In this document: one piece after another, positions 35,556 through 44,818 of the stretch
Layout: each line of letters begins with the position of its first letter
Position numbering within the stretch: the first letter of the stretch is position 1
From: Desertivirga xinjiangensis
Lineage (GTDB): Bacteria; Bacteroidota; Bacteroidia; Sphingobacteriales; Sphingobacteriaceae
Assembly: GCF_024436435.1 (NCBI RefSeq)
Contig: NZ_JAFMZP010000004.1
Location: 558,001-622,000 of the forward strand
Length of the DNA stretch: 64,000 nucleotides
Reading direction: 5' to 3'
Translations under genes and position numbers: made by a program
The notes under the pieces: generated by a model
What the model was told of the DNA's origin: nothing
The model's database searches: none
Seen by the model: only the letters and a program-made list of their open reading frames with translations

Positions 35556-36707
35556 TCAAATAGAAAATTTTCTCTTCCATTCTGTCGGCGTGATCCCCTC
35601 CTGGTTAACAAACCAACGGCTCACATGGCTTATATCAGTAAATCCAAGTTCAAGGGCTATCTGTTTTACGCTAAAATTCGCTGTAAGCAGTTTTTTAAAT
35701 TTTGCCAGTTTTCGCAGCTGAATTTCTTCAGAAACCGTATTGCCGTTTAAAGCTTTGAATTTTCTGTTTAAGGCTTTTATCGAGAGTCCGGTATATTCAG
35801 CAACATCGCTGGCTTTCAATGGATGATGTAAATTTTTAGAAATAAATCCCGCAGCTTTTGAAACGCCGGCATCTCTGGCTGCCTCGGTGTCTGTAGAAGT
35901 TCTTTCGATGACTTCCAGGGCTTCAGTATAAATAATAGCTTCCTGATCTCTAATCCCGTCCATCATCCTGTTAAGGGTTATACAAATCGTATTGGCTGTT
36001 TTGAAATGGTTTCGGGCAATACTTGATAAATTAGGATAGGTAATATTACAAAGAAGTTCATCATTATCCACGCCTAGTACTGCAATTTCATGAGGTACTT
36101 TTATGCCTCCGTTAGAACATGAATTGATCAATATTTGTCCGAAGTCGTCATTACAACACAAGAGGCCTGTTGGTTTTGGCAGGCCCTTTAACCAGTTTTC
36201 GAGTTCGTCAAAGTTGTGAGATAGAACATCGGCTTCATCTCCACTTAATAGATATTCATAAAAGTCGGCCTTCGACTCCTGAACCGATCTTTTGAAGCTT
36301 TTTCTTCTTTCCTCCGACCAATCTAAACCATGAATGCCAAAAAAAGCAAGGTTTTTAAAGCCTTTGCCCAGAAAATACTCCGCCGCCATGCGTGCGTCAG
36401 ATTCATAATTGCCTTTAACATAAGGTATATTTGCCGTATGATTTACTGAAGTGATCTGGATGATGGGAATACCCATTTCGATGAGATCAGATACATTTTC
36501 TGTGAACTCGAGGATGCATCCATCTGGTTTAACCCGGCGAATAATACTTAGGTCGTTCTTCCGTCTGTCGTTTTTTAGGAAATAGGCAGGCTCAAAAACA
36601 ATGTCCCAGTGAGATATACTATTATTATAGGCATAAATACCTCTTAACAGATCGCGGCTGTAACCACGACTTGAATCAAGATGGACAAAAACTTTTTTCC
36701 TTTGCAC
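35556..36707 (-). CDS. XylR-like AraC-family regulator with LacI-type sensor domain
   Basis: A regulator of about 383 aa. The N-terminal part is a periplasmic-binding-protein-like sugar sensor of LacI type (VFVHLDSSRGYSRDLLRGI, LLCCNDDFGQILINSC, AVLGVDNDELLCN). The C-terminal 100 residues form an AraC-type DNA-binding domain (SDVAEYTGLSIKALNRKFKA, then IALELGFTDISHVSRWFVNQEG). This is the domain order of E. coli XylR. The frame extends to a TTG at 36740, but the GTG at 36707 places the start right at the sensor domain and leaves the 36732-36751 palindrome upstream, so I prefer it. It is divergent from an acid-sugar dehydratase gene, which it probably controls. Confidence 0.88.
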   Translation of the reverse strand: MQRKKVFVHLDSSRGYSRDLLRGIYAYNNSISHWDIVFEPAYFLKNDRRKNDLSIIRRVKPDGCILEFTENVSDLIEMGIPIIQITSVNHTANIPYVKGNYESDARMAAEYFLGKGFKNLAFFGIHGLDWSEERRKSFKRSVQESKADFYEYLLSGDEADVLSHNFDELENWLKGLPKPTGLLCCNDDFGQILINSCSNGGIKVPHEIAVLGVDNDELLCNITYPNLSSIARNHFKTANTICITLNRMMDGIRDQEAIIYTEALEVIERTSTDTEAARDAGVSKAAGFISKNLHHPLKASDVAEYTGLSIKALNRKFKALNGNTVSEEIQLRKLAKFKKLLTANFSVKQIALELGFTDISHVSRWFVNQEGITPTEWKRKFSI

Positions 36708-36731
36708 AGTAAGGGAGTTAAATGGCGGTAA

Positions 36732-36779
36732 TTTAGCCAAAAAAGGCTAAAATGCGGCATCGAAGCATTCATACCTTTG
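36732..36779 (+). promoter_or_regulatory. Operator-like palindrome and -7 box in the divergent promoter
   Basis: The inverted repeat TTTAGCC-N6-GGCTAAA (36732-36738, 36745-36751) lies between the regulator and the dehydratase gene. A TACCTTTG -7 box (36772-36779) stands 13 bp before the ATG at 36793, so the leader is very short. The palindrome is suitably placed for control of both genes. It differs from the CGGTTTAG operators further along. Confidence 0.6.
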
Positions 36780-36792
36780 AAGAAAAATCATT

Positions 36793-37881
36793 ATGAGCTC
36801 CTCTGTAACCATCCGGGATTACAAGTTATACAAAGCAACTGCTGCGCTGAAAAAGCCAATTGCCGACGCTACACATACTCTTCACGAGATTTCTTTCCTG
36901 GTACTTCGCCTTCAGCTTGAAAATGGTATTGTGGGCGAATCATATCTGCTTTCTTTTCAGTACTCGCCTGCAGCGATACGAGGCGCTTTTAAGGACTTGC
37001 TTCCCCATATAAAAGGTTATGCGGCACACGAAACAGGCAAGGTTATTAAAAAAATTGATGACCTGTCGGAGTATTTTGGAAACCAGGGAATCAATCGCTG
37101 GGCTCAGGCGGCTATTAATATTGCCATGTGGGACGCCTGGGGAAAGTATCTGGGACAACCTGTCAACAAAGTTTTGGGCACTCATCGCGACAAATGCTCT
37201 ATATATGGCAGCGGCGGTTGGATCTCATATTCTGTCGACGACCTGATTGAAGAGGTTTCAGGTTATGTGGAGAGAGGTTTTCGCGCCGTTAAGATCAAGG
37301 TTGGTTCTCCAAACTGGCGCACAGACCTTGAGCGATTAAGATTGGTTCGCGATGCAGTAGGGAGGGAAGTGAATATTATGATGGATGCTAACCAGGGAAT
37401 GACCTTACCTGCAGCGATCCAGCTGGCAAATGCAGCCAGAGAACTGGATATCTTTTGGTTTGAGGAGCCTTTGCATCATCAAAATTTTGATGGTTATCAA
37501 TCTCTTAAACAGCAAACCGGCATTTCGCTGGCCATGGGAGAACGGGAGTACGATACCCTGCCTTTAGTTTCTTTATTGCAAAGAAGAGCTATCGACATCT
37601 GGCAGCCGGATCTGCTTCGCATAGGTAGCGTTGAGGCATGGCGTGAAAGTGCAGCTTTGGCTAATAGTTATCATGTGCCGGTGCTGCCACATTATTATAA
37701 GGATTACGATGTTCCCCTGGTTTGTTCTGTGCCAAACGGACTAGGTGTCGAATCGTTTGACTGGATCGATCCTCTGATCGACCAACCCATGCTGGTAAAG
37801 GATGGATTCGCTTATCCGCATGAAGGTCCGGGTTGGGGCTTCAATTTTATTGATGAGCTTTTAACTGAGATTGTATTGTGA
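36793..37881 (+). CDS. Enolase-superfamily acid-sugar dehydratase (mandelate racemase subgroup)
   Basis: A 362-aa protein with an N-terminal capping domain and a TIM barrel. Barrel residues are readable: K167-x-K169 in AVKIKVG, metal ligands D198 (MMDANQG), E224 (WFEEP) and E250 (MGERE), then D in IWQPDLLRIGS and H300 in PVLPHYY. This set (KxK and His) is that of the mandelate-racemase subgroup, whose Bacteroidota members mostly dehydrate aldonic or uronic-type acid sugars. It would feed a sugar acid into 2-keto-3-deoxy intermediates. It is divergent from the XylR-like regulator and upstream of an isomerase-like gene. The exact substrate (fuconate, galactonate or arabinonate, for example) cannot be read from the sequence. 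Confidence 0.85.
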   Translation: MSSSVTIRDYKLYKATAALKKPIADATHTLHEISFLVLRLQLENGIVGESYLLSFQYSPAAIRGAFKDLLPHIKGYAAHETGKVIKKIDDLSEYFGNQGINRWAQAAINIAMWDAWGKYLGQPVNKVLGTHRDKCSIYGSGGWISYSVDDLIEEVSGYVERGFRAVKIKVGSPNWRTDLERLRLVRDAVGREVNIMMDANQGMTLPAAIQLANAARELDIFWFEEPLHHQNFDGYQSLKQQTGISLAMGEREYDTLPLVSLLQRRAIDIWQPDLLRIGSVEAWRESAALANSYHVPVLPHYYKDYDVPLVCSVPNGLGVESFDWIDPLIDQPMLVKDGFAYPHEGPGWGFNFIDELLTEIVL

Positions 37882-37995
37882 GATTAGTAGCTTTCATTAC
37901 ACTATTACCTGTAGATGGAGGAGCAATTGTGAGCTTCTAGCGGAGATGCCGGGTTAGTTAGATTAATTATAGCAGAATTGAAGATATAAGTAAAC

Positions 37996-39420
37996 ATGTC
38001 AAAATTAAAGATAGGCCTATTCGGCATCGGTTTAGATACCTACTGGGCGCAATTTGAAGGACTGAAAGAACGGCTTGAAGGCTATTTAAAAATAGTGGAA
38101 GATAAGATTTCAGCAATACATCCGGGAGTGCTTAACCTGGGTTTAATAGATAATGCAGAAAAGGCATTTGCAGCAGGCAGTACTTTCAGAAAAGAGGATG
38201 TAGACATCATATTTTTGTATGTTTCCACCTATGCACTGTCTTCAACGGTATTACCGGTAGTGCAAAGGGCAAAAGTTCCGGTAATCATCCTTAACCTGTC
38301 GCCGGATGCTGCGATAGATTATACTTCATTTAACAAAATGACTGACCGGACTAAGATGACCGGCGAATGGCTGGCCTATTGTTCTGCCTGCCCGGTTCCG
38401 GAAATTGCTAATGTATTTAATCGCACCGGTATCAAATTCCACCAGATCACCGGGATGCTGCACGAGGATAAGGAATGCTGGGATGAGGTATTTGAGTGGG
38501 TAGAGGCGGCAAAGGTTGCCAATACTATGGCGTACAACCGCCTGGGATGTATGGGTCATTGTTACAGTGGTATGCTGGATATTTACAGTGATCTTACACA
38601 GCAATATGCCCATTTTGGCGGTCATGTAGAACTGATAGAAGTAGATGAGCTTGCCGGAATCAGGAAAGAAGTGAGCCCCGAAGAAATAAAGAAAAGGGTC
38701 TTACATTTCCGCGAAACCTTTGATGTACAGCCTGAATGTTCTGAAACAGAATTGGAAAGAGCCGCAAAGACTTCGGTTGCATTAGATAAACTGGTAGAAA
38801 AATATAAATTAGGTTCTATGGCTTATTATTACAAAGGTACAGGGAGCATTGATAATGAAGACACTATCAGTTCCATTATCCTTGGTAATTCATTATTAAC
38901 CGCAAGAAATATTCCTGTAGCCGGTGAATACGAGATCAAAAATGCCCAGGCGATGAAAATTATGGATAGTTTTGGAGCGGGCGGATCTTTCACTGAATAC
39001 TATGCCATGGACTTTAGAGAGGATGTTGTATTGATGGGACATGATGGCCCGGGACACATCGCGATAGCAGAAGGAAAAACAAAGGTCCGTCCGCTTGGTG
39101 TTTACCATGGAAAAGTTGGAAATGGACTTTCTGTAGAAATGTCGGTTAAAAATGGACCGGTAACATTACTTTCAGTCGTTGAGCAAAAAGGAGGAAAACT
39201 GATGCTGCTGGTAGCCGAAGGAGAGTCGGTAGCCGGTCCGATATTGGAAATTGGCAATACAAATTCCAGGTATAAGTTTCGTATCGGCGCAAGAAGGTTT
39301 GTGAACGATTGGAACAGCCACGGCCCTGCCCATCATTGTGCTGTAGGTTTGGGGCATATCAGTACCAGGATAGAAAAGTTAGGCTCATTACTTAATATGG
39401 ACGTAATCAAGGTCTGTTAA
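37996..39420 (+). CDS. L-fucose/L-arabinose isomerase-family protein
   Basis: A 474-aa cytoplasmic protein of the fucose/arabinose isomerase superfamily. It has an N-terminal Rossmann-like part (LKIGLFGIGLDTYWAQFEGL, VDIIFLYVSTYALSSTVLPV), a middle domain with NRLGCMGHCYSGMLDIYSD, and a C-terminal domain holding GHDGPGHIAIAEGK and a final AHHCAVGLGHIS. The His and Glu residues expected for a metal site are present (for example GEYEIKNAQAM and the HH pair near the end). It would interconvert an aldose and a ketose released from the glycan. It follows the dehydratase gene after 114 bp with no clear promoter between them. Confidence 0.85.
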   Translation: MSKLKIGLFGIGLDTYWAQFEGLKERLEGYLKIVEDKISAIHPGVLNLGLIDNAEKAFAAGSTFRKEDVDIIFLYVSTYALSSTVLPVVQRAKVPVIILNLSPDAAIDYTSFNKMTDRTKMTGEWLAYCSACPVPEIANVFNRTGIKFHQITGMLHEDKECWDEVFEWVEAAKVANTMAYNRLGCMGHCYSGMLDIYSDLTQQYAHFGGHVELIEVDELAGIRKEVSPEEIKKRVLHFRETFDVQPECSETELERAAKTSVALDKLVEKYKLGSMAYYYKGTGSIDNEDTISSIILGNSLLTARNIPVAGEYEIKNAQAMKIMDSFGAGGSFTEYYAMDFREDVVLMGHDGPGHIAIAEGKTKVRPLGVYHGKVGNGLSVEMSVKNGPVTLLSVVEQKGGKLMLLVAEGESVAGPILEIGNTNSRYKFRIGARRFVNDWNSHGPAHHCAVGLGHISTRIEKLGSLLNMDVIKVC

Positions 39421-39513
39421 CAGCTAGAAAATATTAAAAATATGTCTGAAAATACGTTGTAAAACTTTGAGCATCAGAAAGGATTTTTCATTAAAAAAAC
39501 GAAAAGCTTTTTT

Positions 39514-39539
39514 TTAAACCGGTTTAGTTTTTATATTTA
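39514..39539 (+). promoter_or_regulatory. Operator/promoter site A (TTAAACCGGTTTAG + TATATTTA)
   Basis: The 12-bp perfect palindrome TAAACCGGTTTA (39515-39526), a central-CG operator of the kind used by LacI-family proteins, lies 4 bp before a -7-like TATATTTA (39532-39539). It serves the GH39 gene, whose ATG is about 90 bp downstream. It is the most symmetric of four such sites in the locus. Confidence 0.75.
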
Positions 39540-39627
39540 CCCCTGATTATAAACTGGCATGCTGGAGTTAAACCATCAAAAATTACAAGTTTCTAAACAT
39601 TAGCTGCCAAAAGCAAACAATTGATTA

Positions 39628-41253
39628 ATGAAAATCACAACGTTACTTATTTCAGGAGCATTTCTTCTGTTTTCTTTTAGTGTTAAAGCCCAAATTGTCG
39701 ATGTAAAAAAGAAAGGTGACAAATTTGATCACTTATGGAGCAAAGGCGTGGGTGCTGGCAGGGCAAATGAAGGACTTCGTGCAGGCTGGTTAGAGCAATT
39801 GGAAATGGTGAAAAGAGACCATGGCTTTGAGTACGTACGTTTTCATGGCCTTTTTCATGATGATATGTTTCCGTATTTCGAAAAGAACGGAAAAGCAAGC
39901 TATAACTGGCAGTATATTGATGAGCTTTTCGACCGGATGCTGAACTTAGGGGTAAAACCATTTGTAGAATTAGCTTTCTTTCCAAAAGATATCGCTGCAG
40001 CAAATAGTAAAACTCAGTTTTGGTGGAAGGCAAATATTTCGGTAGACCGGAACAATTTTGGCAAATGGCATGATCTGGTGAAGGCTTTTACTCAGCACGT
40101 AACTGACCGCTACGGGAAAGAAGAAGTTCTAACCTGGTATTTTGAGGTATGGAACGAACCCAATCTAAACCCCGGATTTTTAGATGGTACAAAAAGTGAT
40201 TATTTCAGGTTATATAAAGAATCTGCATTAGCAGTGAAATCTGTAGATTCCCGCTACAGGGTGGGCGGGCCGTCTACCAGTAACTTTGTATCGGACAGCA
40301 GGTTTGATGGTGAAGTGTATGATAAAAATAAGTCTATATTCTGGAAAGACGATGTAATCAATACCAAGCAATGGAAAGGCGTTTGGATTGAAGATTTCCT
40401 GGAGTATTGTAAAAGAGAGAAGTTGCCCGTGGATTTTATATCTACTCACCCTTATCCAACAGACTATGCTTTAGACCCGGAAACCGGCAGAGGAAGGGGA
40501 GCAACGCGTTATATCAACTCAACGAAAGACGATATCCTTTGGTTACGAAAGATTCTGGCTAAAAGTAAATACCCGAACGCAGAGATCCATTTAACTGAAT
40601 GGAGTACCAGTCCGAATAGTCGTGACCAAATGCACGATCATTTACCTCCGGCAGCTTTCCTGATAAAAGTGAACTTAGATGTCATAGGGCTTGCAAATTC
40701 TCTGATGTACTGGACTTTTACTGATATTTTCGAAGAAAAAGGAGGGGGCGAAACAATTTTTCACGGCGGTTTCGGTCTGATTAATTACCAGGGAATTGTG
40801 AAGCCTTCCTATCATGGTTACCGCATGCTGCACCAGTTGGGCGACGAAAAATTGTATTATACAGATCCATTATTTGTAAGCCGTTCGTCTAAAAATGGAA
40901 AAATTAGTGCAATAGCATTTAATTATCCTAAAGAGTTTGAAAGTAAGGTGCCGGCAGCAGAACACGTTAATTCTTACATGAAGGCCAGTTCTAAACAACT
41001 GGATGTCACTTTTAAAAACCTGGAGCCTAATGCATTATTTGAAATCGAGATCTTAAATAATACGAACGGTAATATCATGGCTAAATATAAAGAACTGGGT
41101 TCTCCCCAATCTCCTAACAGGGAAACAACTCAATTATTGAAAAATTTGGCTCAGGGCACGGTAAAAACTACTGTTAAGGCGGATGCCGATGGAACTTTAA
41201 TCTTTAAGAGAGAGTTAAGCCCATGGGAGTGTGTCTTGTTAAAGCAATTATAA
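39628..41253 (+). CDS. Exported GH39-family glycoside hydrolase (beta-xylosidase-like)
   Basis: A 541-aa protein with a signal peptide (LLISGAFLLFSFSVKAQ). The catalytic TIM barrel shows the clan GH-A pair: acid/base E177 in YFEVWNEPNL and nucleophile E324 in IHLTEWSTSP. Active-site HPYP (274-277) is also present. A C-terminal beta-domain ends in LSPWECVLLKQL, as in GH39 enzymes. GH39 is mainly beta-xylosidase, with some iduronidases and arabinosidases, so the substrate needs care. It is periplasmic or surface located and has its own promoter with operator A, followed by a terminator. Confidence 0.87.
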   Translation: MKITTLLISGAFLLFSFSVKAQIVDVKKKGDKFDHLWSKGVGAGRANEGLRAGWLEQLEMVKRDHGFEYVRFHGLFHDDMFPYFEKNGKASYNWQYIDELFDRMLNLGVKPFVELAFFPKDIAAANSKTQFWWKANISVDRNNFGKWHDLVKAFTQHVTDRYGKEEVLTWYFEVWNEPNLNPGFLDGTKSDYFRLYKESALAVKSVDSRYRVGGPSTSNFVSDSRFDGEVYDKNKSIFWKDDVINTKQWKGVWIEDFLEYCKREKLPVDFISTHPYPTDYALDPETGRGRGATRYINSTKDDILWLRKILAKSKYPNAEIHLTEWSTSPNSRDQMHDHLPPAAFLIKVNLDVIGLANSLMYWTFTDIFEEKGGGETIFHGGFGLINYQGIVKPSYHGYRMLHQLGDEKLYYTDPLFVSRSSKNGKISAIAFNYPKEFESKVPAAEHVNSYMKASSKQLDVTFKNLEPNALFEIEILNNTNGNIMAKYKELGSPQSPNRETTQLLKNLAQGTVKTTVKADADGTLIFKRELSPWECVLLKQL

Positions 41254-41273
41254 CTAGTCAAAGGTAGTTCTAT

Positions 41274-41308
41274 AAAATCATCTCATAATAAGCTAATGAG
41301 GTGATTTT
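41274..41308 (+). terminator. Terminator after GH39 gene
   Basis: A 13-bp stem with one G-U pair (AAAATCATCTCAT / ATGAGGTGATTTT) ends in a short T-run 20 bp after the stop. It separates the GH39 unit from the SusCD operon. Confidence 0.75.
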
Positions 41309-41444
41309 GTAGTATCAGACCCTTAGGCTTTAGCCTTTTTAAGTGTCAAATTAACAAAAAACAAAAATATTGAGCTGAACTCAATCAATTTGTTAAATAT
41401 TCTGATAGATAATTGTCTGATTGACAAAAATGAAAATAAATATA

Positions 41445-41472
41445 CTAAATCGGTTTAGTTTATTTAAGTTTG
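41445..41472 (+). promoter_or_regulatory. Operator/promoter site B (CTAAATCGGTTTAG + TAAGTTTG)
   Basis: A near-palindrome CTAAATCGGTTTAG (41445-41458) lies 6 bp before a perfect -7 box TAAGTTTG (41465-41472). It drives the SusC gene at 41685 and leaves a 5' leader of about 205 nt, long enough for mRNA-level control. No short gene is credible in the leader. Confidence 0.75.
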
Positions 41473-41684
41473 AATATCCAATTATTATACAACAACCTAA
41501 TCTGCAAAGCTTTGATTTGAGATCAGTGCCTTCAATATAGTTCTTGGATGCGAGATATTATAGCCACAAACTTATATATGATGAGCATAGCTAAGCCGAT
41601 TTGACAGAATTTTCCAGAGTGCCGCTGGCAACCCTTCTATGGGTTTAACTAAGAGTGTAAGAAGAATAATTAACCAATTTAATA

Positions 41685-44600
41685 ATGGAATATTTTTACT
41701 TGAAAAAGCAAGAAAAAAACTCGGGTTCAACTTTTTCGTTGAAGTTCTTGCTGTTTGTACTATTTCCGGTCTTAATTTCCGGACTTATAAATCCTGCTTT
41801 TTGCCAGAGCCAGCAAAAAGCTGAGGGGATCGTTATTGATAATAACGGAAAACCATTAGAGGGAGTTTTAGTGAAAGCTAAAAATTCAGGATCATCTGTG
41901 GTTACTGATGCTGATGGCAAGTTCAATATTTTATCAGCCGCAAATGAAGAGCTGGTCTTTAACCATCCGAATTTTTATATCAGAAGTATAAAAAATAAAG
42001 CTGCAAAAGCTTTCACTGTAAGGTTGAATAACCGTTATCTCTCATCCCGTATAGGTAAACTTCAATCTACTGATAGTGCAGTTGTTGCCGCAAGCAAACA
42101 ATATGTGGAGGTTTTGCATGGCCGGCAGCCTCTGGAAACCCTTATCCAGTCTATCGGTTCTGTAAATAACAATCAATTAATAACTACTCCATCGTCAAAC
42201 TTCTTGCAGGCTATCCCGGGACGTATTGCCGGTTTGGATATCACTTTTAACAATGGAGCTCCTAGTATTGATGCAGCCGGTACCTGGTTCAGTGTCAGGA
42301 ATTCACGCGGGGGAAATGTTGTTTTGATTGACGGTGTGCAAAGAAATTTCCTATCTATCAATCCTGAGCAGGTTGAATCTATCTCAGTTTTAAGGGATGC
42401 GCTTTCCACAGTAATGTTCGGGCAGCGTTCTTCGGGTGGGATCGTTTCTATCACTACTAAAAAAGGCGATAGCGGCACTCCCAGGCTATCTTTTACGGCC
42501 CAAACTGCTTTGCAGTCGCCGACAGTTCTGCCAAGGCCCCTGAATGCTTGGCAATATGCTACACTATATAATGAGGCAAGAAAAAACGATGGAAACACTG
42601 CTTCCTATAGTTCAGATGATATTTATAAATATTATGAAGGTAACGATCCATATGGACATCCCAATGTAGACTGGTATAATACTGTTTTAAAAGACCAGGC
42701 ATTAATGAGTCGTTATAACTTTAACGTTCAGGGCAACGGAACGGGCTTCCGGTATTATGTTGATGCAGATTATATGAACGAAAATGGTCTGTTAAAAACC
42801 ATTGACGAAAATCAGTACAATACCAACGCGCAGCTAAAGCGCTATATCATGCGCTCCAATCTGGGTGTAGATATTACAAAATCAACCGCCATACAAATTA
42901 ATTTATTGGGACGGATCCAAAGGAATAATGAGCCGGGTGCAGGTGTTTCCGGAATATTCAACAGCATGTATAATACTCCCCGGGGAGCTTATCCAGTCTT
43001 CAATGCAGACGGCTCACTTGCCGGTAATTCACAATATACTTATAACACGAATATTTACGGACAGTCATTAAAAAGAGGTTACAGATTTACAGATGCACGG
43101 GATCTGGCCGTAGATGTTCAGTTGACCCAGAAATTAGATATACTGACCTCAGGTTTGTATTTTAAAGTACAGGGATCTTATAATAATAGCTCTAGTTACC
43201 TTACTACCAGGGCAAAAAACTTTGCTGTTTTTCAGGCAAATGGCAATGGTGGTTATACCAATTTTCTTCCCTCGGGAACAAACACCAATCAAACTTCAGT
43301 TGGTGCTGCCGGTGTTCGGTCGCGTGTAACTTATTGGGAAGGAGCACTGGGCTACGAAAAGAAGATAGGTGATCACAATCTGGGAGCCATGCTGGTGGCG
43401 AACCAGCAAAGTACCATGTTATACTCCTCCGGTCATCTTCCGGAAAACTATACTGATTTTGCAGGCAGGCTTACTTACGATTGGAAGGGTAAATACCTGG
43501 CAGAAGCAGCTGGAAGCTACGCCGGCTATAATCGCTTAGCGCCTGGAAAACGATGGGGATTGTACTGGGCAGGCGGCTTAGGATGGAATGTACATAAGGA
43601 AGATTTTGTGCAAAATAATTTAAACTTCATAAGTAATTTAAAGCTTAGGGCCAACTACGGCAAAACCGGTTTTGCAAACACAGGCTACTACACCTATTTG
43701 CAAACTTATACCAGCGCCACAAGTAATCATAGCTATTATTGGTGGGGCGAAAATAGCAGTGTAATTCAATCTATCTATGAAGGGGGCTTGACCAATCCCG
43801 AGCTGGAGGCTGAAAAAGCAAACAAATTAAACTTAGGAGTTGATCTTGGACTTTGGGACAATAAATTAAGTTTTACAGGAGATTACTACATCAACAAGTT
43901 TTATAACATGGTGACGACACCTGAAAGGCAAACGAATATCATTGGTATAGATGGTTATCCTACTCAAAATATCGCAAAATATGATATCAGCGGTTGGGAT
44001 CTTTCGGCCACCTGGCAAAACCGTGTTAGCAATTTCAGTTATTTTATCATAGCAAATTTCTCAGTAGTTGATTCGAAAATAAGATACGTCGGCGAGCTGC
44101 CAAAGGAATATGAGTGGCAGAGATTAACCGGAAAAACATTGGGAGTCAAAGAGGGCTACGTGGCCACCGGCTTATGGCAAAGTTATGATGAGATCAATGA
44201 CCCGGCTAATGCAATTTTGAGCGGTACAAGCAGAAGTTTAATACGTCCCGGCGACATCCGCTATTTAGACCGAAACAGTGATGGAACCATTGATAATGAT
44301 GATAGAGGAGATATTGGACATGGTAAGCCAGTGATGTACTATGGTGCTACCCTCGGTTTCAACTATAAGTCTTTTGACTTTAATATGCACGTTTATGGTA
44401 CTGGTAACAGGACCGCAGATATCAACACTGAAGCCTACAGGGCTTTTGGAAACTCGGGGATGGGAAATGCTTTTGAATATAATCTGGGTCGCTGGACACC
44501 GGAAACTGCTTCAAAAGCTACTCAACCGCGTGCCTGGATAGGTAATAATGTGAATAATACACAGACCTCTACCTACTGGATTAAAAATGCCAACTTCTGG

Positions 44601-44810
44601 AGATTGAAAAATGCTGAGTTTGGCTATGCCCTGCCGAATGCTGTCAGCAAAAAGATAGGCTTACCCTATGTCCGCTTATTTATGAACGGTCAAAATCTTC
44701 TGACTTTTTCTGAGCTGTTTAAGGTGAGGGATGATATTGATCCTGAAGCATTAGGGGGAGCGTATCCGGTTATGCGCTCGGTGAATTTTGGTGTAAATGT
44801 GAAATTCTAA
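41685..44810 (+). CDS. SusC-family TonB-dependent transporter (PUL, first pair)
   Basis: A 1041-aa outer-membrane transporter. A signal segment (FLLFVLFPVLISGLINPAFC) is followed by a carboxypeptidase-D-like domain (AEGIVIDNNGKPLEGVLV, then VTDADGKFNI). The plug has FSVRNSRGGNVVLIDGVQRN and VESISVLRDALSTVMFGQRS, the SusC signature. The barrel ends in VNFGVNVKF. The plug starts with an unusually diverged TonB-box region. With the SusD encoded 8 bp downstream it imports oligosaccharides. It heads the long operon from promoter B. The ATG at 41685 gives a basic N terminus before the signal sequence. Confidence 0.93.
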   Translation: MEYFYLKKQEKNSGSTFSLKFLLFVLFPVLISGLINPAFCQSQQKAEGIVIDNNGKPLEGVLVKAKNSGSSVVTDADGKFNILSAANEELVFNHPNFYIRSIKNKAAKAFTVRLNNRYLSSRIGKLQSTDSAVVAASKQYVEVLHGRQPLETLIQSIGSVNNNQLITTPSSNFLQAIPGRIAGLDITFNNGAPSIDAAGTWFSVRNSRGGNVVLIDGVQRNFLSINPEQVESISVLRDALSTVMFGQRSSGGIVSITTKKGDSGTPRLSFTAQTALQSPTVLPRPLNAWQYATLYNEARKNDGNTASYSSDDIYKYYEGNDPYGHPNVDWYNTVLKDQALMSRYNFNVQGNGTGFRYYVDADYMNENGLLKTIDENQYNTNAQLKRYIMRSNLGVDITKSTAIQINLLGRIQRNNEPGAGVSGIFNSMYNTPRGAYPVFNADGSLAGNSQYTYNTNIYGQSLKRGYRFTDARDLAVDVQLTQKLDILTSGLYFKVQGSYNNSSSYLTTRAKNFAVFQANGNGGYTNFLPSGTNTNQTSVGAAGVRSRVTYWEGALGYEKKIGDHNLGAMLVANQQSTMLYSSGHLPENYTDFAGRLTYDWKGKYLAEAAGSYAGYNRLAPGKRWGLYWAGGLGWNVHKEDFVQNNLNFISNLKLRANYGKTGFANTGYYTYLQTYTSATSNHSYYWWGENSSVIQSIYEGGLTNPELEAEKANKLNLGVDLGLWDNKLSFTGDYYINKFYNMVTTPERQTNIIGIDGYPTQNIAKYDISGWDLSATWQNRVSNFSYFIIANFSVVDSKIRYVGELPKEYEWQRLTGKTLGVKEGYVATGLWQSYDEINDPANAILSGTSRSLIRPGDIRYLDRNSDGTIDNDDRGDIGHGKPVMYYGATLGFNYKSFDFNMHVYGTGNRTADINTEAYRAFGNSGMGNAFEYNLGRWTPETASKATQPRAWIGNNVNNTQTSTYWIKNANFWRLKNAEFGYALPNAVSKKIGLPYVRLFMNGQNLLTFSELFKVRDDIDPEALGGAYPVMRSVNFGVNVKF

Positions 44811-44818
44811 TTCTATAA

